A stretch of 64,000 nucleotides of DNA from Apoderus coryli (GCA_911728435.2 OU452214.1:9674105-9738104); one strand, 5' to 3'. Positions 23,501-35,170 are shown, counted from the first letter of the stretch. Translations and numbers: made by a program. Notes: generated by a model from the sequence alone, not told the origin.

Positions 23501-26500
23501 AATTGGACACATTTGGAGAGATAACTTAGGTACATGTTTTTACGTAAAAATTATTATTTGACTTCTACCAGTGGCGTGCGTACGGACACATGTTCGCACA
23601 ATTTTAATGAAAAATATAGTACGCTACTGATTTTCTTAAAAGAAAAAATTATTTCTAGGATCCTTGTTCATTTTAAAACAAAAAAGGGCTCTTTACTTTT
23701 TTTCGCTTGACACACCGTTTGCAAGTTAAAAATTAAACAACAACCTACTGATATCTTTTTTTATTTTTTTTTTAAATTTTTTTTTGAATTTTTTTTATTT
23801 TTTTAATTTTTTATTTTGAATTTATTTTTTTTTACATATTTTTTTTTATTTCTTTTTGTATTTTTTTTTTAAATTTTGAAAGGAAATTAGACACATTTGG
23901 AGAGATAACTTAGGTACATGTTTTTACGTAAAAATTATTATTTTACTTCTACCAGTGGCGTGCGAATGGACACATCTTCGCACAATTTTAATGAAAAATA
24001 TGATACGCTACTGACTTTCTTAGAAGAAAAAATTATTTCTGGGATCCTTGTTCCTTTTAAAACAAAAAAGGGCTCTTTACTTTTTTTCGCTGGACACACC
24101 GTTTGCAGGTTAAAAATTAAACAACAACATACTGATATCTTTTTTTATTTTTTTTTTATTTCTTTTTTGAATTTTTTTTTGAATTTATTTTTTTGGATTT
24201 TTCTTATTTTATTTTTTTCTTATTTTCAATTTTTTATTTTGATTTTTTTTTTTAATTTTTTTTGTTGGTTTCTTTTTTAATTTTTTTTTTTGAAAATTTT
24301 TTTTTGAAATTTGGAGAGATAACTTAGGTACATGTTTTTACGTAAAAATTATTATTTTACTTCTACCAGTGGCGTGCGTACGGACACATCTTCGCACAAT
24401 TTAAATGAAAAATATGGTACGCTACTGATTTTCTTAGAAGGAAAAATTATTTCTGGGATGCTTGTTCCTTTTAAAACAAAAAAGGGCTCTTTACTTTTTT
24501 TCGTTTGACACACCGTTTGCAAGTAAAAAATGAAACAACAACCTACTGATTTCTGAAAAAAAAAACAAACGAAAATAACAGGCGGATCATATCATATCAT
24601 TGCAGGCTTGTTGAATTCTTAAAATTAAATTAAAAAAAACAGTGGCGTATTATGTTTTTTTCCATTAAAATAGTTCGAAGACTGTCTATACGCACTTTTT
24701 TAATTTTATTTTTTAGTTTTTTTTTTTTAATTTTTCTTCTTATTTTTTTTTATTTTTTTTTTAAATTTTATTTTGAATTTTTTAATTTTTATTAATCTTT
24801 AAAAATATGACTCACTCCACACATACTACGTTCCTTTTATAAATATCACTATTTCAAATGTCATATAAACTGTCACAGCTACCGCACACAAAAGATAACT
24901 GTCAAGCAAATTGTTAGTAAAATAAGTGACACCAACGTTAGAAAAAAATACTTCCAAATTATGACAAACCAACGAATTTCAAAATAGAGATATGATAGTT
25001 CTAAAAAATAACGTCCACCACTATTAACGTTATTTTAACATCTGGTTAAACCAACGAATTTCAAAATAGAAAGATACGGTAGTTAATTTTCAGCAAAAAC
25101 TTTAAATTTATATACGGGGTGAGTCAAAAATGTATTTCTTTATTTTGTTAAGGAGAAAAAAGTAATATTTTGAATAATTTTTTGATTTCTTTAGATTTCA
25201 ATTCAAGATTCCTTTGAAAGTTAAACTATAAGCTCCTGGAGGTGATCTATGGGGTAACTCAAAAATGTTTCTATTTATCTTCAATATATTTAGGTACGGT
25301 AGAAAATTTTTCAGATTTTTTTAGTTTTTTAGATTGGTTTATGACATTGTACCCTGTGCAAGTGCTTAAAAAATCAGGTTTCTGTGGCGTCATTCGTAGA
25401 GCATTCGCTTCGCATGCGAAAGGTTAGGAAAATCCCAGCTCTGGCAATACTTTTTTAAATTTTTTTTTTCTGATTGTTATTTTTTATTTTTTTTTTTAAT
25501 TTTATTTTTTAATTTTTTTTACAACCCTCAATGACTTTTGTCATAGATAAGACTACCACAAAACGACTGGGAAATCCCACAGGGATTTCTTGTTACATAA
25601 ATAGAGTGTTAAGTTACGAGTGACGTCTATAAAGTATGCAGTGATCTACAGTTATAAAAGCTCAGTTAATTTTATTTTAATACAGAATAATAAAATTTGA
25701 TATTCTTCGTTTGTTCTCTCTTCAATTAAAACTTTAAAGTACGCTCGTAAAGTTTGTAATCGAACCCGTGTACAATTTAAATAGCAATCGGAATTCACTT
25801 GGACTGAGAATTTTAATTAGTATTCATAATATTTTTTTTCAATTTTTACTTATTTTTTTAATTTATTTTTTTTTGAATTTTTTATTTTGATTTTTTTTTT
25901 GTAATTTTTTTTTATTTATTTTTTTTTTAATTTTTTTTTTGAAATTTTTATTTATTTTTTTTTAATTTTTTTTTTTTGAAATTTTTTTTATTTTTTTTGA
26001 AAATTTTTTTCAGGCAATAATTTTTTTTTTTTTTGAATTTTTATTTATTTTTTTCAATTTTTTTTTTAATTTTATTTTTTTTTTCAATTTTTTAATTTTT
26101 TTTTAATTAATTAAAACTGCCCAAAAATGTGTCCGTACGCACTCCACCGGTGGACGTAAAATAATAATTTTTACGTAAAAAGATGTGCCAAATTTCATTT
26201 AAATATCTAATCAATTTTAATTTTTTACTGGCAACCGATGTGTTGAACGAAAAAAAGTGAAGAGTCCCTTTTTGTTGTAAATTGAACAAGGATTCCAGAA
26301 ATAATTTTTACTTAAAAAAAAAAACAGTGGCGTACTATTTTTTTTTTAATTAAAATAGTCCGAAGATGTGTCCGTACGCACTCCACTGGTGGAAGTAAAA
26401 AAATGCATCTAAATTATCGATCTAGTTTTAAAAATATTAATAAACTTGGATTTTTTTTATAAAAAATTTTACATCCTGTATCTTTGTGTCTCTAAAGTTT

Positions 26501-29500
26501 CCGCTTTCCAAACGGGACCACCCTGTATGATGTGGTGATAATTTGATGACAATCCTACCAATTTTTCAGTGGGAAATCGATCCAAAATCTCTTTTTCTAT
26601 ACGATAACTAGTGGCTAATGTCATTGGAATTCCCTTTGCTTCAAATGCCTGAGCGATACCATTAATGAGCAAAACTCTTTGGTCCTCAGTAAATTTCGAA
26701 AACTTATTATAATATTCCATGAGCATTGCTCCCCTTATAACCTCATTTAAAATATTCATCAGCCCAATTGTATTGTCCTTATCAGGAGTGCAAGGTCGTG
26801 AATATGGTGTCGTGAATCTCGATGAATTTGATCCTAATGATACGCTAGACGATTGCGGAGACAGACTGTTAGAATCTACACTTTTTAAATTGTGATATGA
26901 AGGAGCATAAGGGCTCTCCAAAGGTAAACCAATTGAATGCCGCCATTCCTCCAAATGATGTTCAAATAAAATTCGGGTGCCCATGTAACATTCTTTTAAC
27001 AGTGTCTCAATGTGGTGTCTTTTGATTACTTTCAAGACATTAAGGTATACATGTTCAGCTAAAAATTTTGTTTATTATACTAATGATAGTATACCAAAAA
27101 CAAAATGGCTTTTATTATGGCGTATAAAAGGTGTTTCAAAAAAATGATTTTGACAGAATCTCTACTATTTGCGATACTCACCAGTTACTGTTACGTCGAA
27201 TTATTAGAGCTTACACTGGTCTGTTATCGTAGATTCCTACCATACTTTTTTCTTTATTATTGTTGTTAGTATCATTATTGTTGACATTTGTATTGTTTAG
27301 TTTATATTGTTTTTATATTTACTTTATTTACTTATTGTGCTTTTTTTTTATTATTGTTATTATCAATATTGTTTTTTCTATTCGATTGTTGGCATTTGTA
27401 TTTTTCATTTGTATCTATTCACCTGTTATTGTTTAGTTTATATTATTTTTATATTTACTTTATTTACTTATTGTGCCTTTTTTTATTGTTGTTATTATCA
27501 ATATTGTTTCTTCTATTCGATTGTTGGCATTTGTATTTTTCATTTGTATCTATTCACCTGTTATTGTTTAGTTTATATTATTTTTATATTTACTTTATTT
27601 ACTTATTGTGCTTTTTTTTATTGTTGTTATTATCATTATTATTTTTTCTATTCGATTGTTGGCATTTGTATTTTTCATTTGTATCTATTCACCTTTTATT
27701 GTTTAGTTTATATTATTTTTATATTTACTTTATTTACTTATTGTGCTTTTTTTTAATTGTTGTTATTATCATTATTGTTTTTTCTATTCGATTGTTTGCA
27801 TTTGTATTTTCATTTGTATCTATTCACCTGTTATTGTTTAGTTTATATTATTTTTATATTTTCTTTATTTACTTATTGTGCTTTTTTTTTATTGTTGTTA
27901 TTATCATTATTGTTTTTTCTATTCGATTGTTGGCATTTGTATTTTTTATTTGTATCTATTTACCTGGTATTGTTTAGTTTATATTATTTTTATATTTACT
28001 TATTGTGCTTTTTTTTATTGTTGTTATTATCATTATTGTTTTTTCTATTCGGTTGTTGGCATTTGTATTTTTCATTTGTGTCTATTCACCTGTTATTGTT
28101 TAGTTTATATTATTTTTATTGTTTTATATTTACTTTATTTACTTATTGTGCTTTTTTTTTTATTGTTGTTATTATCATTATTGTTTTTTCTATTCGATTG
28201 TTGGCATTTGTATTTTTTATTTGTATCTATTTACCTGGTATTGTTTAGTTTATATTATTTTTATATTTACTTTATTTACATATTGTGCTTTCTTTTTATT
28301 GTTGTTATTATCAATATTGTTTTTTCTATTCGATTGTTGGCATTTGTATTTTTCATTTGTATCTATTCCCCTAGTATTCTTTAGTTTATATTATTTTTAT
28401 ATTTACTTTATTTACTTATTGTGCTTTTTTTTTATTGTTGTTATTATCATTATTGTTTTTTTCTATTCGATTGTTGGCATTTGTATTTTTTAATTGTATC
28501 TATTCACCTGTTATTGTTTAGTTTATATTATTTTCATATTTACTTTATTTACTTATTGTGCTTTTTTTTTATTGTTGTTATTATCAAATTTGTTTTTTCT
28601 ATTCGATTGTTATGATTTGTATTTTTTATTTGTATCTATTCACCTGTTATTGTTTAGTTTATATTATTTTTGTTTACTTTATTTACTTATTGTGCTTTTT
28701 TTTATTGTTGTTATTATCAATATTGTTTTTTCTTTTCGATTGTTGGCATTTCTATTTTTCATTTGTATCTATTCATCTGTTATTGTTTAGTTTATATTAT
28801 TTTTATTGTTTTATATTTACTTTATTTACTTATTGTGCTTTTTTTTATTGTTGTTATTATCATTATTGTTTTTTTCTATTCGATTGTTGGCATTTGTATT
28901 TTTTATTTGTATCTATTCACCTGTTATTGTTTAGTTTATATTATTTTTATATTTTTTTTATTTACTTATTGTGCTTTTTTTTATTGTTGTTATTATCATT
29001 ATTGTTTTTTCTATTCGGTTGTTGGCATTTGTATTTTTCATTTGTGTCTATTCACCTGTTATTGTTTAGTTTATATTATTTTTATTGTTTTATATTTACT
29101 TTATTTACTTATTGTGCTTTTTTTTTTATTGTTGTTATTATCATTATTGTTTTTTCTATTCGATTGTTGGCATTTGTATTTTTTATTTGTATCTATTTAC
29201 CTGGTATTGTTTAGTTTATATTATTTTTATATTTACTTTATTTACATATTGTGCTTTCTTTTTATTGTTGTTATTATCAATATTGTTTTTTCTATTCGAT
29301 TGTTGGCATTTGTATTTTTCATTTGTATCTATTCACCTAGTATTCTTTAGTTTATATTATTTTTATATTTACTTTATTTACTTATTGTGCTTTTTTTTTA
29401 TTGTTGTTATTATCATTATTGTTTTTTTCTATTCGATTGTTGGCATTTGTATTTTTTAATTGTATCTATTCACCTGTTATTGTTTAGTTTATATTATTTT

Positions 29501-32500
29501 CATATTTACTTTATTTACTTATTGTGCTTTTTTTTTATTGTTGTTATTATCAATTTTGTTTTTTCTATTCGATTGTTATGATTTGTATTTTTTATTTGTA
29601 TCTATTCACCTGTTATTGTTTAGTTTATATTATTTTTGTTTACTTTATTTACTTATTGTGCTTTTTTTTATTGTTGTTATTATCAATATTGTTTTTTCTT
29701 TTCGATTGTTGGCATTTCTATTTTTCATTTGTATCTATTCATCTGTTATTGTTTAGTTTATATTATTTTTATTGTTTTATATTTACTTTATTTACTTATT
29801 GTGCTTTTTTTTATTGTTGTTATTATCATTATTGTTTTTTTCTATTCGATTGTTGGCATTTGTATTTTTTATTTGTATCTATTCACCTGTTATTGTTTAG
29901 TTTATATTATTTTTATATTTTTTTTATTTACTTATTGTGCTTTTTTTTTATTGTTGTTATCATTATTGTTTTTTCTATTCGATTGTTGGCATTTGTATTT
30001 TTCATTTGTATCTATTCACCTTTTATTGTTTAGTTTATATTATTTTTATATTTACTTTATTTACTTATTGTGCTTTTTTTTAATTGTTGTTATTATCATT
30101 ATTGTTTTTTCTATTCGATTGTTTGCATTTGTATTTTTCATTTGTATCTATTCACCTAGTATTCTTTAGTTTATATTATTTTTATATTTACTTTATTTAC
30201 TTATTGTGCTTTTTTTTTATTGTTGTTATTATCATTATTGTTTTTTTCTATTCGATTGTTGGCATTTGTATTTTTTAATTGTATCTATTCACCTGTTATT
30301 GTTTAGTTTATATTATTTTCATATTTACTTTATTTACTTATTGTGCTTTTTTTTTATTGTTGTTATTATCAATTTTGTTTTTTCTATTCGATTGTTATGA
30401 TTTGTATTTTTTATTTGTATCTATTCACCTGTTATTGTTTAGTTTATATTATTTTTGTTTACTTTATTTACTTATTGTGCTTTTTTTTATTGTTGTTATT
30501 ATCAATATTGTTTTTTCTTTTCGATTGTTGGCATTTCTATTTTTCATTTGTATCTATTCATCTGTTATTGTTTAGTTTATATTATTTTTATTGTTTTATA
30601 TTTACTTTATTTACTTATTGTGCTTTTTTTTATTGTTGTTATTATCATTATTGTTTTTTTCTATTCGATTGTTGGCATTTGTATTTTTTATTTGTATCTA
30701 TTCACCTGTTATTGTTTAGTTTATATTATTTTTATATTTTTTTTATTTACTTATTGTGCTTTCTTTTTATTGTTGTTATTATCAATATTGTTTTTTCTAT
30801 TCGATTGTTGGCATTTGTATTTTTCATTTGTATCTATTCACCTAGTATTGTTTAGTTTATATTATTTTTATATTTACTTTATTTACTTATTGTGCTTTTT
30901 TTTTATTGTTGTTATTATCATTATTGTTTTTTTCTATTCGATTGTTGGCATTTGTATTTTTTAATTGTATCTATTCACCTGTTATTGTTTAGTTTATATT
31001 ATTTTTATATTTACTTTATTTACTTATTGTGCTTTTTTTTTATTGTTGTTATTATCAATTTTGTTTTTTCTATTCGATTGTTATGATTTGTATTTTTTAT
31101 TTGTATCTATTCACCTGTTATTGTTTAGTTTATATTATTTTTGATTACTTTATTTACTTATTGTGCTTTTTTTTATTGTTGTTATTATCAATATTGTTTT
31201 TTCTTTTCGATTGTTGGCATTTCTATTTTTCATTTGTATCTATTCATCTGTTATTGTTTAGTTTATATTATTTTTATTGTTTTATATTTACTTTATTTAC
31301 TTATTGTGCTTTTTTTTATTGTTGTTATTATCATTATTGTTTTTTTCTATTCGATTGTTGGCATTTGTATTTTTTATTTGTATCTATTCACCTGTTATTG
31401 TTTAGTTTATATTATTTTTATATTTTTTTTATTTACTTATTGTGCTTTTTTTTTATTGTTGTTATCATTATTGTTTTTTCTATTCGATTGTTGGCATTTG
31501 TATTTTTCATTTGTATCTATTCACCTTTTATTGTTTAGTTTATATTATTTTTATATTTACTTTATTTACTTATTGTGCTTTTTTTTAATTGTTGTTATTA
31601 TCATTATTGTTTTTTCTATTCGATTGTTTGCATTTGTATTTTCATTTGTATCTGTTCACCTGTTATTGTTTAGTTTATATTATTTTTATATTTTCTTTAT
31701 TTACTTATTGTGCTTTTTTTTATTGTTGTTATTATCAATATTATTCTATTTCTATTCTAATTACGCATGTTTATTATGCTGTCAAAATAAGCTATCCTTT
31801 TTACATACGACGTTTCGGTGCCATTATTTTCACCTTCATCAGGCTTTCCAACTAGAAAATCAAAAAATTGTTTTTTTTTTAATCGAAAATTACTATTTTA
31901 CACAAAATAAATGTATATCGAAAATTATGTTATTATTACTATTTTTTCCCTTCTTTTTTTCGTTAGATCAATTCAGACAAATGGAAGAATACAATAATGA
32001 AAAATATATCTATCACTTAATCATTCTAAAATTACTTACATTTATTGTCCGGTCAGACATTTTACACAAAACAAAAACGAACAATACGACTAAATTAGTC
32101 GTATTTTATTATCATTATTGTTTTTTCTATTCGATTCTGTTATTGTTTAGTTTATATTATTTTTATATTTACTTTATTTACTTATTGTGCTTTTTTTTTA
32201 TTGTTGTTATTATCATTATTGTTTTTTCTATTCGATTGTTGGCATTTGTATTTTTTATTTGTATCTATTCACCTGTTATTGTTTTGTTTATATTATTTTT
32301 ATATTTATTTGATTTACTTATTGTGCTTTTTTTTATTGTTGTTATTATCAAATATGTTTTTTCTTTTCGATTGTTAGCATTTGTATTTTTTATTTGTATC
32401 TATTCACCTGGTATTGTTTAGTTTATATTATTTTTATATTTACTTTATTTACTTATTGTGCTTTTTTTTTAATGTTGTTATTATCAATATTGTTTTTTCT

Positions 32501-33699
32501 TTTCGATTGTTAGCATTTGTATTTTCTATTTGTATCTATTCACCTGTTATTGTTTAGTTTATATTATTTTTATATTTCCTTTATTTACTTATTGTGCTTT
32601 TTTTATTGTTGTTATTATCATTATTGTTTTTTCTATTCGATTGTTGGCATTTGTATTTTTTATTTGTATCTGTTATTGTTTAGTTTATATTATTTTTATA
32701 TTTACTATATTTACTTATTGTGCTTTTTTTTATTGTTGTTATTATCATTATTGTTTTTTCTAGTCGATTGTTGGCATTTGTATTTTTCATTTGTATCTAT
32801 TCACCTGTTATTGTTTAGTTTATATTATTTTTATATTTACTTTATTTACTTATTGCGCTATTTTTTTTATTGTTGTTATTATCATTATTGTTTTTTCTAT
32901 TCGATTGTTGGCATTTGTATTTTTCATTTGTATCTATTCACGTGTTATTGTTTAGTTTATATTATTTTTATATTTTTTTATATTTACTTATTGTGCTTTT
33001 TTTATTGTTGTAATTATCAATATTGTTTTTTCTAGTCGATTGTTGGCATTTGTACCCTAGAACAGGGGTCTCCAACATACGCTTTTTCCATTTCAATTAC
33101 TATTGTGTATTGTGACATCTAGTGGCGAGTAGTGATATTTCACCTGTCCACTAACAGATGGCATTAATTATAATTAAATATTTGCGAATGTCCGCGTTGG
33201 TTCGAGCCTCAGAAAAATAAACAAAAATCCAGTTCTACCGGATACAAATGCGTGGCGATTTGTTCATTGTTTACGCTTGACGTTGACGACAAATTATGTA
33301 AAAATTCTAAACCAAAAAGCAAATAAAAGTAGGTTGAACGATACTTTTTTGAAACACCTTTGTATAGCTTTAATAGCGTTCATTAACTTACCTGCTAAAT
33401 GTTCAAATAATGATTCAAGACTCCAAGCCTTAAGCAAAGATAATAGTTCTTCTCTATTATGAGACTGACCTCTTGAAGTACCCGGTAAAGCATCTAAGTT
33501 TGATACAGGATGTTGGGTATGGTCCGGCTGATGATGATAAACATTTAACGCTGGGGATCGACCTTCTACATTGGTGAGTAATGACGATCTTTGTTGCCTC
33601 TGATTTCCAATAATGCTTGATAGAGGATCATGTTGAGTTGGACCGTCTAACGTTCTGATTTGTGCGCCGCTATTTGAGCTTAAATTAGGTATTTCGATT
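17733..33699 (-). CDS. SAM-domain family protein of unknown function (six joined exons, 5' end open)
   Basis: Exons (minus): 33699-33392, 27058-26559, 23049-22890, 22824-22640, 22575-22410, 18208-17733. All five junctions have GT...AG sites and phases that agree exactly (leftovers 1, 0, 1, 0, 1). Together they give about 597 residues. Order: a low-complexity head, then a SAM-like helical domain split across exons 1-2 (LLKAWSLESLFEHLA joined to EHVYLNVLKVIKRHHIE). Next comes a helical block with FSKFTEDQRVLLINGIAQAF and DRFPTEKL, a basic patch (KRGKLYNKCSNRK), and a block with WPFYKYPGGFRLIDMDF. The C-terminus contains SIKEIFVYFDGTRFTF and FYVFNLNFPNKAQMFWNFIQ. From memory this order resembles SAMD3-like proteins that are expanded in insects; the match is unverified. 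The first exon and start are uncertain. Confidence 0.7.
18210..18650. other. intron sequence without recognised features
   Basis: This lies between the last SAM-family exon and the 500-bp array. Short frames only. Confidence 0.5.
18650..22330. repeat. tandem array, unit about 500 bp, about seven copies
   Basis: The landmark AATGCTGATATTGA recurs at about 19103, 19601, 20105, 20626, 21129 and 21625 (spacings 496-521). Each unit contains two related halves, both carrying ACTCATTATTCGCG then AATCCGAAAT and a following TTTACAC block, so the unit is itself a diverged dimer. The array lies wholly in one intron of the SAM-family gene. The 60-150 residue open frames inside are by-products. Confidence 0.9.
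20481..20510. repeat. (CAAT)n microsatellite
   Basis: About seven uninterrupted CAAT repeats lie in one copy of the 500-bp unit. They explain its longer length (521 bp). Confidence 0.9.
22410..22575 (-). CDS. exon 5 of the SAM-family gene as joined here
   Basis: The acceptor CTCTGTAG is followed by IDMDFTAAFRNADGLLKNW. The donor is AAAG|GTAAGCC at 22409. The 166 bases leave one base for the next exon, 4.2 kb away. Confidence 0.8.
22640..22824 (-). CDS. exon 4 of the SAM-family gene
   Basis: The acceptor CTTTTAG is followed by PEEDAEDLYRSLKFDNLSPE, then WKACKHYRFNDLK and WPFYKYPGGFRL. The donor is TTG|GTATGAC at 22639. The intron to exon 5 is only 64 bases. Confidence 0.8.
22890..23049 (-). 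CDS. exon 3 of the SAM-family gene
   Basis: The acceptor TTGTTTACAG is followed by EYYRTSKRGKLYNKCSNRK in one frame. The donor is CCAG|GTAAATT at 22889. The intron to exon 4 is 65 bases. The frame is short and easily missed because it starts at a splice site. Confidence 0.8.
23170..24560 (+). repeat. four irregular repeats carrying TGGCGTGCGTACGG
   Basis: Copies begin with GGAGAGATAACTTAGGTACA at about 23190, 23513, 23898 and 24306. Each runs through ACTTCTACCAGTGGCGTGCG to GACACACCGTTTGCA, separated by T-rich spacers of changing length. Inverted relatives occur at 26115-26330 and near 26360. All lie in the intron between exons 2 and 3 of the SAM-family gene. Confidence 0.8.
24560..25090. 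other. intron sequence, T-rich tracts
   Basis: Low-complexity T/A tracts lie at 24690-24800. The remainder resembles repeat edges. No gene. Confidence 0.5.
25090..25600 (+). repeat. dispersed repeat, copy 2
   Basis: It shares the left block (GGGTGAGTCAAAAATGTATT) and right block (ATGACTTTTGTCATAGATAA) with 5500-5905. Between them this copy also contains a tRNA-like stretch that copy 1 lacks. Confidence 0.65.
25384..25452 (+). pseudogene. tRNA-Ala(CGC)-like relic
   Basis: GTAGAGCA is followed by a five-pair anticodon stem TTCGC/GCGAA around a seven-base loop TTCGCAT, whose anticodon would be CGC (alanine). The T arm is degenerate (GGTTAGGAAAATCC in place of GGTTCGANTCC), and the acceptor stem does not pair well. 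It is a decayed tRNA or the head of a tRNA-derived SINE. Confidence 0.45.
25830..26110. repeat. low-complexity poly(T)/poly(A) region
   Basis: Long runs of T are broken by single A or GAA. It has no coding or structural content. Confidence 0.85.
26559..27058 (-). CDS. exon 2 of the SAM-family gene
   Basis: The acceptor AATTTTTAG ends at 27059, and the donor is TTG|GTAGGAT at 26558. The 500 bases carry the second half of the SAM-like domain, a serine-rich linker and the helical block ending DRFPTEKL. That block reads directly into EYYRTSKRG of the next exon. Confidence 0.8.
31738..32128. mobile_element. non-satellite insert inside the 135-bp array
   Basis: About 390 bases unlike the satellite are flanked on both sides by TTATTATCA. 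That may be a target duplication or simply the repeat itself. The insert holds a hammerhead-like motif (minus strand, 31807-31843) and a 23-base palindrome AATACGACTAAATTAGTCGT at its right edge. Confidence 0.55.
31807..31843 (-). ncRNA. hammerhead-ribozyme-like motif 4
   Basis: On the minus strand: CTGATGA, one extra A, stem II GGTG/CACC with loop, GAAA, a two-pair stem III AC/GT, then C. The result is GTC, the classic hammerhead cleavage triplet. Stem I pairing is weak here. Confidence 0.4.
33060..33390. other. intron sequence next to the satellite
   Basis: This is unique sequence between the array edge and the donor of exon 1. No gene was recognised. Confidence 0.5.
33392..33699 (-). CDS. 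first recognised exon of the SAM-family gene (5' boundary uncertain)
   Basis: An open frame of about 100 codons ends at the donor GCAG|GTAAGTT (33391). Residues include QRQQRSSLLTNVEGRSPALN, then REELLSLLKAWSLESLFEHL. The last base pairs in phase with exon 27058-26559. The frame is closed upstream by a TAA at 33714-33716. An ATG at 33741 opens a different frame that reaches the same place, so a small frameshift or an undetected short intron is possible. Confidence 0.65.
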
Positions 33700-33933
33700 C
33701 TGATATTGAGCCTTTATATTGTCGTCACTATATGTATTCATAAGTGTAAACACTATTTGATAAATTAAAGTACTTGGGATATTTTGATATTGGAATATTC
33801 TAATTATATAATAAACCTGCATTATATGGCTGTAAACCTAATACACTCAAGGTTAATTTATTTATTATGACTATAACTTAACACCCAGTCCAAGTACCTA
33901 TACTACACAAAAAAGAGTAAACACTTCTCTTAC

Positions 33934-34259
33934 CTATTGTTATAATCCATACTGTCTAGAAATTCCTTATCGTTGATACTTAATTCATCTAAGTCTTCGT
34001 CATATTCCACGTGAATTTCCTCACATTTCATTTGTAATAAACTATCACCATGGACATTACTTTCTTCAGGATCATCACATTTGAATTGCACTGCTCCATT
34101 TGAATTTACATAAAGAGTATCTATCTCTTGTTTAGTCTTGATTTGATCTGTTGTACATTGAGTTCGATCACTCAATGATTCTCGATATTTTAAATTTACT
34201 TCTTGTTTATGCCCTAAACTATAGAGTTCTTGTTGGAAAACTTGATTTTCCATATCCAT
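33934..34259 (-). CDS. acidic first exon of a zinc-finger-type gene
   Basis: ATG at 34259 is followed by 108 residues and the donor ATAG|GTAAGAG at 33933. It is acidic, with a TKQEID motif and the closing DSMDYNNR, like the DADYNMR and DTDYNIR ends of its paralogues at 13018 and 39420. No finger exon follows on this strand before the SAM-family exon at 33.7 kb, so it may be an orphan or use a distant exon. Confidence 0.6.
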
Positions 34260-34920
34260 ACAAAAATGTAATGGATTTCTTGAGTTTCTTTTCGTATCAT
34301 GTAATCAGATCTTGTAAAGTGGTGGTCAATAATTAAATTTTGTGTATTTAATGTGTTTTATGCGATTGTAATAATATACAATTATTGGTTCAAACGTTGA
34401 CTATTTCTGTATTTCTATTATTGTTTATACAACAAACTTAACACATTTTATAGGTTAGGTGCCTCCAAGTCAGTGATGTGATGTGCTTAGAGATATAGAG
34501 GATGGAGAATGAGCTTGACAGATGCGCGAGCTGTTAATATAGCAGGCCGCCATGTTCCACCATTAACAGTGGGGTATCGTTATTACGTAGGAAAAAAAAT
34601 TATATACAATTTTTTACGAATCGTGACTACCAGTTTTCAATAATATGCATTTTGTTTTATTTAAAATAAATTATTGATTATTTTAATAATTTATTATTTT
34701 ATTAAACTCATTTTCAAACATTAACAATCAATTTTACGACATATTTATGAAAATGTTTACAGTTTTTAAATTTTTAATTTAAAATTCCCGCCTGAATAGA
34801 CGAACCGCAGGTTAACACCAGATTTGGTTTTCCCACAGTTGGCACAACAATAGCGAAACATGGCGGCGCCTGGTTCAATCAATGACATAGTATACTTGAA
34901 ATGGACCGGCCATATTATGC
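34260..34920. other. intergenic, no gene recognised
   Basis: This lies between divergent exon relics. It is probably the promoter side of the acidic exon. No motif was strong enough to name. Confidence 0.4.
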
Positions 34921-34924
34921 ATCA

Positions 34925-35170
34925 GCGATGCGGAAAACATTAGAAAGAGAGGTTTGAAAGAAAGATGGAGCTAAAGTGGGTAGAAATCGAGAAGGAACAT
35001 ATTCATTTGCTTAAAAAAAATAGTTTTTATTAAAAATACTTGGGAATCGATACTAATTTCGAAAGCTATGACATTAATTCGTCAAATTATCATGGAAATA
35101 ACTTACCAATAGTAAGAAAATTCTATAAAATTAAAAATATTGGAAGAATATCGATATGGGCTTTTTCATG
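34925..35170 (-). repeat. dispersed repeat, inverted relative of 58980-59930
   Basis: GAAAGAAAGATGGAGCTAAA then GTGGGTAG, and TTCGAAAGCTATGACATTAA then TTCGTCAAATTATCATGG, match two plus-strand copies at 59000-59290 and 59610-59920 in reverse. Confidence 0.7.

Larger units (their letters stand above)
27245..33055. repeat. 135-bp satellite array, about 40 copies, strongly T-skewed
   Basis: The unit contains ACTTATTGTGCTTTTTT, then CTATTCGATTGTTGGCATTT, then TATCTATTCACCTG. Starts of GTTTATATT at 27300, 27436 and 27571 give the period. Copies group into higher-order repeats (offsets of about 966, 819 and 686 bp between near-identical blocks). The array lies in the 6.3-kb intron between exons 1 and 2 of the SAM-family gene. 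Hydrophobic open frames up to 426 residues here are artefacts of a period divisible by three. Confidence 0.95.

Noticed and set aside
23918..24280. 120-residue frame in the T-rich repeat zone
   Set aside because: Its C-terminal half is translated poly(T), and the N-terminal half is the dispersed TGGCGTGCG repeat.
27288..33035. Many overlapping open frames up to 426 residues, rich in F, Y and L, resembling membrane proteins
   Set aside because: They arise because the 135-bp satellite period is a multiple of three and lacks stops in several frames. All frames repeat the same peptide and lie in an intron.
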